NCBI RefSeq assembly: GCF_010093535.1 | Contig: NW_022985162.1 | Coordinates: 3,291,957 to 3,355,956, forward strand | Source of the DNA: Lindgomyces ingoldianus | Lineage: Eukaryota > Ascomycota > Dothideomycetes > Pleosporales > Lindgomycetaceae | DNA: 64,000 bases | Direction of reading: 5' to 3' | In this document: positions 35,677 through 46,284 of the stretch, one piece after another | Position numbering within the stretch: position 1 is the stretch's first letter | Layout of the letters: each line of letters begins with the position of its first letter | The notes under the pieces: model-generated | Told to the model about the DNA's origin: nothing | Database searches by the model: none | Seen by the model: only the letters and a program-made list of their open reading frames with translations | Position numbers and translations under genes: made by a program

Positions 35677-36225
35677 ATGATTGCGGAAGACATCAACGAT
35701 CGAAACATCACAAAGTCACAGCAAATGCAACAACATGAGAAGCCAAGGATAGAAGAACGCTCAAAACACAATTCTTTCCAGGAAATTTCTTATAGATCCA
35801 AAGACAATGGGCTCTCCTCGAAAAAGAATCAGCTTGGAGTTGCGTTCTTGGACTTGAGTGTTCATGGACTCACCTCAAAGCACGATTATCGCCATACCCC
35901 AGCCAGTGCGCCTTTGGTAGTATGGTCGATTCTGAAGAAGATTGTTGGAAGGGATCGCCCCAAGAAGTTCCATATCCTCCAAAAAAATCGACGGAGTTGT
36001 GAGGAGCGGGCAAATGCTTGTAGTACTAGGGAGGCCGGGGAGTGGATATAGCACTCTGCTGAAAACTCTAGCGGGCGACACCGAAGGCATTTTTGTGAGC
36101 GACGAATCTACCATCAGCTATCAAGGTCAAAGCACTGGAATTTTGTCAGCGAATTTTTTGCTGACTACAACGATAGGTGCTTCATCTCAAGACCTGCGCA
36201 GAGAATTTCGCGGAGAATGTATATA
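35677..36225 (+). pseudogene. PDR-type ABC transporter pseudogene, N-terminal fragment (NBD1)
   Basis: The N terminus and start of nucleotide-binding domain 1 of a full-size fungal PDR/ABCG transporter (normally about 1450 residues, NBD-TMD-NBD-TMD; multidrug or metabolite efflux at the plasma membrane). The Walker A motif GRPGSGYSTLLK is present near 36025-36065 (Tyr where Cys is usual), followed by KTLAGDTEG and later FRGECIY. The frame shifts in an A7 run near 35980-35990: one A fewer would restore it. A 51-nt intron fits at 36126-36176 (CTGAC branch site). The fragment ends at a TA inside the Tyr codon, where a Tc1-like element begins. About 700 residues (the rest of NBD1, TMD1 and the front of NBD2) are missing before the next fragment. 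Confidence 0.85.
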
Positions 36226-36885
36226 CAGTACTAGGACAAAAGTCTGTTCCGGGCAGCATTTAGCAAGCCCCACTAAACATCTGCCCCCTCTATTTAATTA
36301 ATTATATAGTCACCCTAAGTAGTCACATAAGCATAAATAATAGCTTATTTTAATTATATAATTCTAATACTTCGTCTAGTAGCCATGCGCTTGTTGCAGA
36401 GCCTGTAGACAGCACAGCATTAAGAGGATAAGCTTCTTTATTAGTAAATTAGGTATTTTCTGCTATGCCTCCTTTAATGCTGCACAGAACTGATCCTACT
36501 TCTCTGTAGAGTTGCCTATTATAGCTATTTTAAGGTACAGCCTATAAAGGGTCCTTTTAAGTGCCTACTATATAGGTTTAATAAGGTCAAGGTCTAGAAA
36601 GTAGAGGGGGAAGTTAGTAACATTAATATAGTGCCTTTACAGCTATTTATATGTTATGCGCGCTGTGTGTATGCGCGCGTTATCCTGCTAGAATAGATCT
36701 TCTTTTTAGTAATTACGCAAGAGACCTTTCTTAAGCGCTTAGATGTAGCTCTTAGCTAAATAGCTATAGTAGAGAGCAGCAGGGTCTTTCTTTATAATTA
36801 CAAGAGGGCTCTAGCGTACCCTCTGTCTGCGATTAATCTAGATAGACGCCCACACTATCTGCGCAGGCTGCTAAGCTAGTTAGGA
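36226..36885 (-). mobile_element. Tc1/mariner transposon remnant (5'-truncated)
   Basis: Begins CAGTACTAGGACAAAAGTC next to TA (36224-36225), a Tc1-like terminal repeat. The minus strand reads a degenerate transposase: VWASI...SPLVIIKKDP, then QDNARIHTA (catalytic D) near 36690, then a region where DLxxIKPI replaces the D-x-N-P-I-E block near 36590, and a C-terminal tail. The N-terminal DNA-binding half is absent. It sits in the ABC transporter gene. Confidence 0.78.
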
Positions 36886-36976
36886 ATATATTAGTATAAA
36901 AAAAGTAGTTTAGTAAGGTTTTAGTAAAAGTAAGCAACTTAGGTGTGTAAGCAACTTGCCTGTAAAGTACATTACT
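36886..36976. repeat. Isolated arm tip of the fold-back element
   Basis: 91 bp that match the end of the element at 11275-12372 (AAGTAAGCAACTTAGGTGTG...TTGCCTGT), without the rest of that element. It joins the Tc1 remnant to the hAT remnant. Confidence 0.8.
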
Positions 36977-39536
36977 TTATTTTTTTGCCTATTATAATGT
37001 TCTAATTCTATCTTAATTAATAATGTAGTTATCTTAGTGTGTTACTAACTTACAGGCTCTATTCTTATAGGTCTTATTCTTATAAGCCTTATTCTTACAT
37101 GCCTTATCTAGCTATTCTGCTACCTAGATATATCATGCTGCCTTATCCTAACGCTTAGAGAAGGCTTGCATAGCCTTACCTAGCCTACCTACACTATTCT
37201 TGTATGAAGCAACTCCTTTAAAGCATATGTAAGATACTTAGGCTAAGGAGCACCTAAATAATGCCTACTATAATGTTAGAATTGCCTTTAAGATTAACTA
37301 AAATAATATATAGTGTTCTAGCATTAAATTAAGCACAGATTAGCTAGGATATTATGTAAAGTATAAGTTATAACTTTTTAGGCGCTAGAAGGTGTTATTT
37401 ATGTAAAGATACAGTGCAGATCTGCAGCATGTTACTAAGGTAAGTAAAAAAAAAAAGCAGCTATAGCTCTATTAAGCTTACTATAAAGCTAGTGTTTAAA
37501 AAGTAGCTAAACTTATTAATAGTAACATTTATATAGTAAAGCATCTTAAAGTAGTTTATAAGATTAATGCTAACATTAGCGTACTACTAGATAGCTCTTA
37601 GAGGCTTTTAAATCCCTTTATAGCAGCAGCAGAGGTAGCAGGAGCAAGGCAGCAGGTAGCTTATACGCTGTGCTAGAAGAGTGCTCTAGCGCAGGTGTTT
37701 ATTAACTAGGTAGTTATATCTAATTAGTTGCTATAGCAATTAACTCTAGCTAGATATTAAAGTCTTATTACTTAAAATTAACTTAGTCTTTTTAACACTT
37801 TTCTTACTTTTTTAACTACACTATTATAATATCTTTATAATAGTTTTATAAAGTAAAAAAAGAAGATTTAGACTATGTTATATAAAGCTTATAGTAAAAT
37901 TATGTTAAGTTTAAATAAGTAAAGTAGTCTTAACTTTTTTTTAATTCTAGAAGTTGTTACGCATTTTATTAGTAAGCAAGCCTTATTAAACTTAGCTTAT
38001 ATAGCTTATAGATGCATACATAGATGCTAACACCTAGCTGTAAGACCTACTTATTAGCTTTAAAAACTTATATAGTAACAAAACTAGTATAAATTAAGCA
38101 CGTACTATTATTAAAGTTCTTTAGAAGTATAATATTAAGTTAAAATTCTACTGCTTTATAGTAAATAATATGTTAAATAATAACATCTAGCTTATTAATT
38201 ATCTTAACTTACATATAAACCTTAACTTTAGCAGCAACAACTAAATACACTGCGCTAGCTATACTATTTAAATTATTGTTAAGGCAGTTATCTGCAGTAA
38301 TAATATAAGCTTATAGAAATAAAAGCTAGCTAATATAGCTTTTTAAGATTAATTTAAGCTCTATTAATAGCATAAAGTTGTTAGAAAGCTTTATAACTTC
38401 TGTAACTTAGTTCTTTACTTAAATAAGTATTATAATAGCTTTATAGCTATTATAACTACACTATGCAAAAAAGATGTTTTCTAGAGCTTTAGTACACTAA
38501 ATCTACTAAAGTTTATAGTAAATAATTATATACCTATAAGTAATTAATAATAAGCTTAGAGCTTAAAAAAAGCGCTTATTTTATAAGCACTACAGCAACT
38601 ACTTTAAAAACAGCGTTGCTTTTAGCATTAAAAAGCTTACTATGTACTAGAAAACTGTTATTTTAGAGCTAAAGATCTTTTACTACTATGTAGTAACTAT
38701 CTTTAACCTGTCTTTTTGCCTTTTTTAGTTTAAAAACTACTAGAAACACTACTTATTTTAGTATAAGCATATAAAGTTGTTTATCTAAAAGATCTATACA
38801 CACTACTTAGAGATTTTTAAGAAAGAAAAGAAGAAAAAGAAGGTAGTGTTGCTAGAGATATTATAAAGAAAGCTTTTAGTAGCTTACAGCAAGCTATATA
38901 ATAAGCGCCTTAAAAAAGCTTTTTTAGTTAACCTTACTATCTTTTATAATAATAAAGGTTGTAGCTTAAAAAGAAGGTAAAAAGTTAATAAGTTAGACTC
39001 TTACTTTAATTTCTTAGTAAAAGATAAGTACACTAGAGATTAGCTATTTACTTAGCTGCTTAAGTAGTAGTAGTAGTAAAGTTAACTTTACTACTTTATT
39101 TTTTATAAAATTACTTTTAATTTCTTATTAATCTTAGCAACTGTATGTAAGTGTAAGTAGTACTTTTTATAAGCTAAAAAGACTATTATAATAAGAAAAA
39201 ATTAACTATTAGTGTTAATAATAAAGTCTTTTTAACTATAAAAAAATTAGTTATATAACAACACTATTACTAGTAAGCTAACTAAGCTTATAAAGTATAT
39301 TAAAATAGTAAGATTAATAACTATAGATCTTATAAAGGGTATTATAACTTTTTAATTAGGTATAATCTTTAGCTTTAGCGCAATTACTTTATAATACTTT
39401 AATATACTTTAGTTACTGTATCCTAACTGTACACTAACGTCATCTCCTCTGTACAGTTAGTTAGTAACAGCCTCCTCTTCCGTAACTGTACTATACAGCC
39501 TCCAAAAGGCTCCGTAACTAACGGTTGGACACACTG
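36977..39536 (+). mobile_element. hAT transposon remnant (hAT-2) replacing part of the ABC gene
   Basis: RIPed hAT sequence on the plus strand, with a BED-finger-like start near 37420-37480 and a central domain to about 39300. It ends at 39536 with GGTTGGACACACTG, the complement of a CAGTGTGTCCAACC terminus. This is close to the CAGCGTGGCCAAC terminus of hAT-1. The right junction lies inside the transporter's NBD2 codons. The left terminus is missing, so no duplication can be checked; the left side is Tc1/fold-back debris. Confidence 0.78.
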
Positions 39537-41010
39537 GTTACGCCAGCAACCACACATCCTGAAAGGCGAAAGACTAGCTCACGTCGAGGAAGTAATTGAA
39601 ATTTTGCAAATGGAGGCTTTTGCAAATGCCCTATTAGGCGTACCCGGCCAATGTTTGAATGTGGAGCAACGCAAGCGACTCACAATTGGTGTCGAGCTCG
39701 CTGCAAACCCGGAATTGTTCCTCTTCCTCGACGAACCGACGTCTGGGCTGGATAGTCAAACTGCGTGGATGATATGCACGTTACTAAAAAAGCTTGCGAG
39801 CGCTTCTTCACATATATTAACGCATCATGGTGTCTAGAATTCTTTGTACTATTCATCAGCCTTCGTCAACTTTATTGCAGATGTTCGACCGGCTTCTTCT
39901 CATTGAGAAGGGTGGAAGAACTCTCTATTGTGGGGAGGTTGGGCCTCGGTGCGAGACGATGGTCTCATATCTTGAGAGCAAAGGCGCGCGGCCTTGTGGA
40001 CAAGATGAGAATCCGGCCGAATGGATGATGGAAGCGACCGCACCAGAAAGCTCCATCGAATGGCATCAGGAGTGGAAGAATTCGTCGCAGCAACAAGAGC
40101 TATTACGGGAAATCGAGCAGCTGGCCTCTACCTCAGTCCTCGATCGAACGTCTAAAGCCAGTCAACTCTCACTTTTCGCCACGCCATTCATCAACCAACT
40201 CTAAATCTTGATCAAACGCGCGCTATTGGAGTACTGGCGCGACCCGGTCTTCCTGTGGGCCAAGTTCCTCTTCACTTGCGGTTCCACATTGGTCATTGCT
40301 TTCTCATGCTGGAAAGAACCAGAGGATCTTCAAGGGTTGCAGACGCAGCTCTTTTCCATTTTTCTCTTCTTCACTAGTTTCAGTGCCATGATGCAGCAAA
40401 CTGTCCCCCAATTTACAGAGCGAAGAGCAATCTTTGAAGCCAGAGAAGGCCCGTCCAAGATCTTCTCATGGAAAGCATTTCTTCTCTCCGCAATTTTGAC
40501 GGATGCTATATTCCAGATCATTCTGTCAGCACAGGCATTTGCCCTCCTCTACTACACGATGGGCATGAATTTGGATATCCCGCAAGGAGAAGAGCGTGAA
40601 CGTGCAGCACTCATGTTCCTATTTTTCTTGGCCTTCCTACTATTCACCTCGACTTTCTCCTGCTTGCTGACCGTGGGGATGGAACATCGGGAGACTATTA
40701 TCAATATCGGGTCCTTGCTCTTCTACCTCATTCTAATTTTCTGCGGCATTCTAGTTCCCTACAACGACCTTCCTAAATTTTGGACGTTTATGTATTGGTT
40801 GTCGCCCTTGACCTATCTCATTCGAGGAATGTTTGCTACAGGCATCGTAGGGAAACAGGTCCCATGCTCTGCTAAAGAGTTGCTGAAGATTCCGGCTCCT
40901 GGTTTTATGTCCTGCAAGCAATACCTCGCTCCATTTATCTCCTCCGTGGGAGGCATGTTGTCCGATGACAATGCTACTGGTTTTGCGAGTACTGTCCATT
41001 GGCGCGCACG
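39537..41010 (+). pseudogene. PDR-type ABC transporter pseudogene, NBD2-TMD2 fragment
   Basis: The fragment resumes in NBD2 with LRQQPH...[10 protein letters not shown]. It shows the signature region [20 protein letters not shown], Walker [17 protein letters not shown] (about 39715-39765) and the H-loop CTIHQPSS (39847-39870). TMD2 follows: YWRDPVFLWAKFLF onwards, with several membrane segments (40250-40860). A frameshift lies between 39795 and 39835. A TAA stop at 40202-40204 replaces a codon where Gln (CAA) fits, consistent with a RIP change. Near 40975-40985 a base is missing: the frame leading into C-E-Y-C-P-L-A-R-T is one off. The fragment stops at the 8-bp duplication of hAT-1. Confidence 0.88.
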
Positions 41011-44000
41011 CAGCGTGGCCAACAGTCTGTAGTACGTAACGTAACTACGTGAACGTAGTAATCACGTGAGGCGTACAAAAGTAGTCAAAATGTGAGACAT
41101 AACTTTTGTACAGTAAATTGCTAAGTACGTACTGTAGTACAGGTCAGAGAGGTTATATTTTAGGAGATTTCCCTCCTGTTTTTAGACCCTATTAGCTATT
41201 ACGTTAGAAGCTTTATTTAAGGTTATATTTTAGAGTAATAATTAAATAAAACTTTGCGTTTTATAGCACAGTAGCCAAATTAGTATGCTAAGTAGCCCCT
41301 TATAAAAATAGTTAACTTTTGCCCTAGAAAAGCTCCTTATTTTATTAATTATTATAATAAGCTAGATGTCTTAATTTCTTTATTGTAGTAAGTGTACAGC
41401 CTTATCCTAATCTTTCTGCTTATTAAAGTTATTTTAATAAGCTAAGGTGCTTTATTATGCTAGCTTTTATTATCTTGCTAAATTAAAGTTAGCTCTTTTA
41501 AAGTTGTTAGTGCCCTTAACTCTAACTCTAGCTCTAGGCAAAGATGTATTTTTTTATAATTTCTTAGTAAACGCGCACCTTAACTCTAAAGCCTCTTTTA
41601 TAATAGAGTAGGATAATATTTAGCTAAGAAAGAAGAAGCTAGTGCTAGAAAGACTTAGCTATTAAGTAAAGTATAAAAGTTAACTCTATAGCAATTGTCC
41701 TGTCTCCTAGGTCTAGTGTTATAGAGGGGATTTAGTGTATAAGAATAATAACAGCACTATTCTTAAGGTGTAGCTTTGCAAAAAATGTCACCTTTAAAAG
41801 CAACATAGAGCTGTAAAAATTATTAGTAGTTATAATTATATTATCTTTTATCTCTAAAAAAAGCATAAAATTAATGCTAGTAGAGATCTTCTACTTAACA
41901 GCTTAAGGCTTTTTGCTAATTTTTTTAAAGCTGTAATAAAAGTAGCTAAATTTATAAAAATTATTTTTTATAAGGTTTAGTAGAAAAAAGCTTTTTAAGC
42001 TGCAGTAATAAACTAGGTTATTTCTTAAAATTAAACTTTTAAAAACACATCTTTAGCTAAAACTTATAGGGTACTTAAAACTACGCTAACTTTTTTAACG
42101 CTATACTATTTTCCTACACTACGCTTTTAACCTATATCTAGAATAGTCTAGTGCGCTAGAAGCAGGAGATTTAAATAATACTAAGATTAGCTTATAGTAA
42201 AATTACACTAAGTGTTAATATATAAACTTCTCTAAACTACTTATTCTGCCTAAGGGTAGTAGCTTATTTTTTTAGTATGTACTAGTAAAACCTTAGCTTA
42301 GCTGTGTTAGTGTGAAAATTAAAACTATAACACTAACATCCTTTACACAGATGCTAACTACTAGCACAGAGACCTTCTTATTAGCTTTAATAATTTATAT
42401 AAAGACTACACTAGAGAGAATTAAGTGCTAGAGATTATTAAAGTGCTTAAGAACTATAAAATTATGTTTAAATTCTATTACTATGTTGCTAATAATATGT
42501 TAAATAATAATATAAAAACTATTATAACTTTAGCTAAGAAGCTTTACTTACCTTTTACTACTAAACACTGTATCTGCTGCGCTAGCTATATAATTTAAAT
42601 TATTATTAAAGCAGTTATATATAGCTAGAGAGTCTTTACTTTTAAAAAAGCTCTAGCCTAAGCTGCTCTAGATAATTAATTTAAGCTATACTAATAGCAG
42701 AGTGTTATAGGCAAGTTGCACAACTTTATTAATGTAGTGCTAGCATTTTATAAATAATAATTAGCCTTTATAACTTTTTAAGCTTTACTTTTAGCTAATA
42801 ATTCTTTTTAGAGTTTTAGCACCTTTAATCTTATCTAGGACAGCAGAGTACACTAGTATAGTATATATTTTATGCTTTTATGTTGCTATAAGTTAAAAAA
42901 GCTTATTAGTAAGTTTTTATGTAAATAATAAAGTGCTAATGTGTTAATAGCTACTACTCTTTATAAAACTATTTTTAAAAAAAAGTAAAAAAAGGTTAAT
43001 TATTTTATTAAGTTTTTCTAGTCTTTTTACTTTATAATAAAAAAACTTAAGAGTAACAGTAAGTACAGCTTTATCTAGATAACTATAGTTAACCTCTAGC
43101 ACCTATATACAGAGCTTACAAAGATAAAAGAGAAGCTTAAAGGTAAAAGTAATAATTACTACTTTAAAAATAGTGTTATGTTTAGGATCTAAAAGCTAAC
43201 CTTATACTAAAAGAAGATTATTATAGATCTGCTTATATTATACTGTGCTGTTGCAACTATTCTTAACCTTTAATTATAACTTATTTAGTTTAAAAACTAC
43301 TAGTGTAAGCACCTAGTGTAGCATAAGCAAGCTAAGGCTTTAATAAAGGTAGTTTTTTAAGACTATATTAATAAAAAGATAAAGAGTAATAAGAAAAAAA
43401 AGGATTTATAACTTTACTAGCGTAAGCTCCTTAGTAGTAAGTATTATAATAAGGGCTATAAGCAAACTCTTTTTGTTAACATAAGCCTTCTTATAAGCTT
43501 AAGGTTATATAAAAAACAGTAAAAAATAATAAAGCTTTAATAATACTATAATAGCTACATTAAAGACTTTTTTATAGCTAAGAAGGGATTCCTACTGTTC
43601 TAATTACCTCTTACTTAGTAGCTTAAAGTTAGTTGTTACTTTTACCTTACACTTTTTAAAATTACCCTTAATTTTCTTTATATACCCTTAACAAGCTACA
43701 ACTGTAAGAGAGCCTTCTCTAGAGGTAAAAAAATAGTTATAATTAATAGAAACTGCTTAGCAGGTTATATAATTAAGGCTTTACAGCTCTAAAAGAACTA
43801 GTTATGTTATAAGGCTATAAAGAGTAAATTAGCTACTCTAAAGAACTTTATCTAGGCTAAAAAGCTTCTTCTAGAATAATTTTAACCTAGACTAACAAAA
43901 CTTCTTGCAAAAAGTACAAAAGTATAAGAATTTTAAGAAGTTACTATTATGTTATGTACTTACTAATTAATTTACTGCTTACGTACAAAAGTACTACTAA

Positions 44001-44063
44001 ATTAAGAAGTTACTGGCAGAGAAAAGCTTAAACGTAACGTACTACGTACTGTTGGCCACGCTG
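41011..44063 (+). mobile_element. hAT transposon (hAT-1), 3053 bp, with perfect 8-bp target duplication
   Basis: Perfect 16-bp terminal inverted repeats CAGCGTGGCCAACAGT are flanked by CGCGCACG at 41003-41010 and 44064-44071. An 8-bp duplication is diagnostic of hAT. Subterminal regions at both ends are un-RIPed and rich in ACGTA-type motifs, likely transposase-binding sites. The interior is RIPed. A degenerate transposase reads on the plus strand, with a BED-like C-x-x-C...H-L finger near 41780 and a hATC domain near 43640-43790 (TSYNCKRAFSRGKK). It splits the last exon of the ABC transporter. Confidence 0.95.
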
Positions 44064-44224
44064 CGCGCACGGACGACTTCCTGAAGATGTTGAAGATAGA
44101 GTACAAGGACCGGTGGCTCAACTTAGGGATTATGTTCATTTATATAGCGTTTAATATTTCGGCAACATTTGGAATTTACTGGCTGGCTAGACTCCCCAAA
44201 CGCCAGCGGATGGTGAAAGAATAA
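44064..44224 (+). pseudogene. PDR-type ABC transporter pseudogene, C-terminal fragment
   Basis: It continues exactly where 41010 left off: CGCGCACG is the target duplication and the following codons read T-D-D-F-L-K-M-L-K-I-E-Y, then a last membrane segment (NLGIMFIYIAFNISATFGIYW) and a Lys/Arg-rich tail ending at TAA 44222-44224. This matches the conserved C terminus of PDR transporters. Confidence 0.9.
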
Positions 44225-44552
44225 GTGGATGCATCATCGGAGGACATTTGTATTCGTAAATATTGTTCATATCACTACATTGAATATGCTTGAACAATTA
44301 ATAAATTGGATGAATCTCGTGAAATTGCCCATTGAGCGATATCAAGCGGCAGAGTGGCTCCGCTCCTGGGGACAGGTATGGCAAACGCTCCGCTGGAAAC
44401 AATCATGCCTCATCAATTTGAAAGTGCATCATCAGCTAGAAGAGGTCGGCAGTATTTCCCAGCCTTCTGCTAGAGGCGTCATGGACTTGAAGAATTATGC
44501 ATGCATACTTTGGCTTTATTCAGTAGCATGAGTATCTGACCACGGAAGATGG
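44225..44552. other. 3' flank of the transporter pseudogene
   Basis: About 330 bp of un-RIPed DNA. One 100-codon ORF (44229-44531) has no recognisable content and probably arises by chance. Confidence 0.45.
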
Positions 44553-45446
44553 CAGCGCTTCTAACCGTACGTACTACGACTCAGAAAAGTGAATAGTTAC
44601 GGTCACGTGAGTTGTACAAACGTAAGAGGACTGTTAATTGTAACATAAAACTAAGAGAGGTCCTCTTACAGTCTGTAATACGTCTTAGAAAGTTAATTTT
44701 TCCTAGTAATATAGAACCTAATTAGACATCTATAGGCAAGCGTTAGAAGGGCGTTTAAGGGGGCGTTTTTAAGTAATAATTAGTAAAAACTCTATTATGT
44801 GCTACAAGGAAGAACACGTTAGAGAGAGGGGTGCTAGAGTATTAGATCTTATGCAAACAGTTCACTTTTTGCCCTTAATAATATTTTTAGGTTATAATTT
44901 ACTATTCTCTCTTCTTACTAGCATTTACTTAGAAAACCTTAGAGTTGCAGTAATATTATAACTCTTAGTAGAAGAACTTTACTATAGCTAAGAATAACAG
45001 CCTCTTATTTATAGATCCTCTTACATAGTAGATAAAAGTAGGATGCTTTTTCTACTCTATGCTTTTTAAAATTGCGCTTACTTTCCTGTCTATCCTGTAT
45101 ACATCCTATAACTGCAAGAGAGCCTTCTTTAGTAAGAGAAGGACTTGCTACTTTAACAAGAACTGTCTTTTTAAAGAGATAATTAAGGCTTTTTAATTAA
45201 ACAAGGACTAGCTCTACTAAAAAGTAATTTACTATAAACTTTTAGCTCTCTTAGATTATATTTATTCTAGTGTTACATTGTAACTTCTGCTAAGTTAGTA
45301 GGCTGTATAATAATTCTTAATTATTATAGTTAAAACTTGTAAGTAGTCCTTATGTTAATTATATAGTAGAAATGTACTAAGAAAGTTAGACGTAACATCT
45401 TAGATTTAGTTAAGTTAAATTGTATTACGTAGGGTTGGAAGCGCTA
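44553..45446 (+). mobile_element. Internally deleted hAT transposon (hAT-3), 894 bp
   Basis: Inverted ends CAGCGCTTCTAACC and GGTTGGAAGCGCTA are flanked by an exact 8-bp duplication GAAGATGG (44545-44552 and 45447-45454). The expected final CTG has become CTA, a RIP-type change. Only a hATC-like remnant (Y-N-C-K-R-A-F-F) remains inside, near 45100-45200, so it is a deletion derivative. Its end sequence is related to hAT-1 and hAT-2. Confidence 0.92.
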
Positions 45447-45454
45447 GAAGATGG

Positions 45455-45961
45455 TCATGTTGAACAGCTAAATCTTTTGTTTCAGACCTAGGCACACTAT
45501 CTTAAATCATGACGGATGTTTGCAAGTACACTGAATGAGGAGGGATAATACCGATAGGTTCGCGGTTGTAGTGGAAACTCGGGTATAAAGGTCTGGCCGT
45601 TCCGATCGCCCTTCCCTGCAAAAGTTTAACTGGGTGTTTTCAAGGCATACAAATCTTTAGGAGATGATTAGGATAAGCTTCAGAATCTAATATGTAAGAC
45701 TTGGTTTAGAGATATTGTGTTTTGGCGTAGTTGTGGTCGCCCTTGACTATCCTTCTGTTTGAAGTTGCAAAGCTCGCGGACATCCATCACATGCTCGTGT
45801 TCATGAGCTACTGCTGCCTAGGGTTCCTATATGCTACCTGTGGTTGTCATATTATGCCTGCTCTATTGTCTATTTAAGCACCTAGATACACTCTCTTCGC
45901 AATTAACCTAGTTCCTCATGACCTTTGCGCTCCCCTAAGACCTCAGACCTTCACTTAATCA
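45455..45961. other. Un-RIPed spacer
   Basis: About 500 bp between hAT-3 and element B2. Composition is normal and no ORF is recognised. Confidence 0.5.
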
Positions 45962-45966
45962 CCCGC

Positions 45967-46284
45967 TGTCACGATTGTGCACGAGTAAGGTTATAGAGCT
46001 TCACAGAGGTCTAGTTTAATTACTACGTAAGGTATTATAGTAGGTACAAGACGTTGTGTAAGAAACAGAAAAGTTTAGAAAAAAATTAGTAATTAAATAC
46101 TTAGCTTAGAAGTTTAAGCGCTTTAGGTATAAATTAAGCCTATTCTAAGTTTAGTTAGTGTTAAGGTAGTTTATGCTTAAGTTTATATCTATATTATGTT
46201 ATATTTATGTTAGACGTGCACTAATAATACTCTAGTACACATCTAATATAGTTATGTCTAGGATCTAGAGAGAATACTGTGACA
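45967..46284 (-). repeat. 3' LTR of element B2
   Basis: 318 bp, TGTCACGATTGTGC...ACTGTGACA, adjacent to the polypurine tract. Confidence 0.93.

Noticed and set aside
44229..44531. 100-codon plus-strand ORF after the ABC transporter stop
   Set aside because: It starts just past the transporter stop in another frame, has no domain and is most likely chance.
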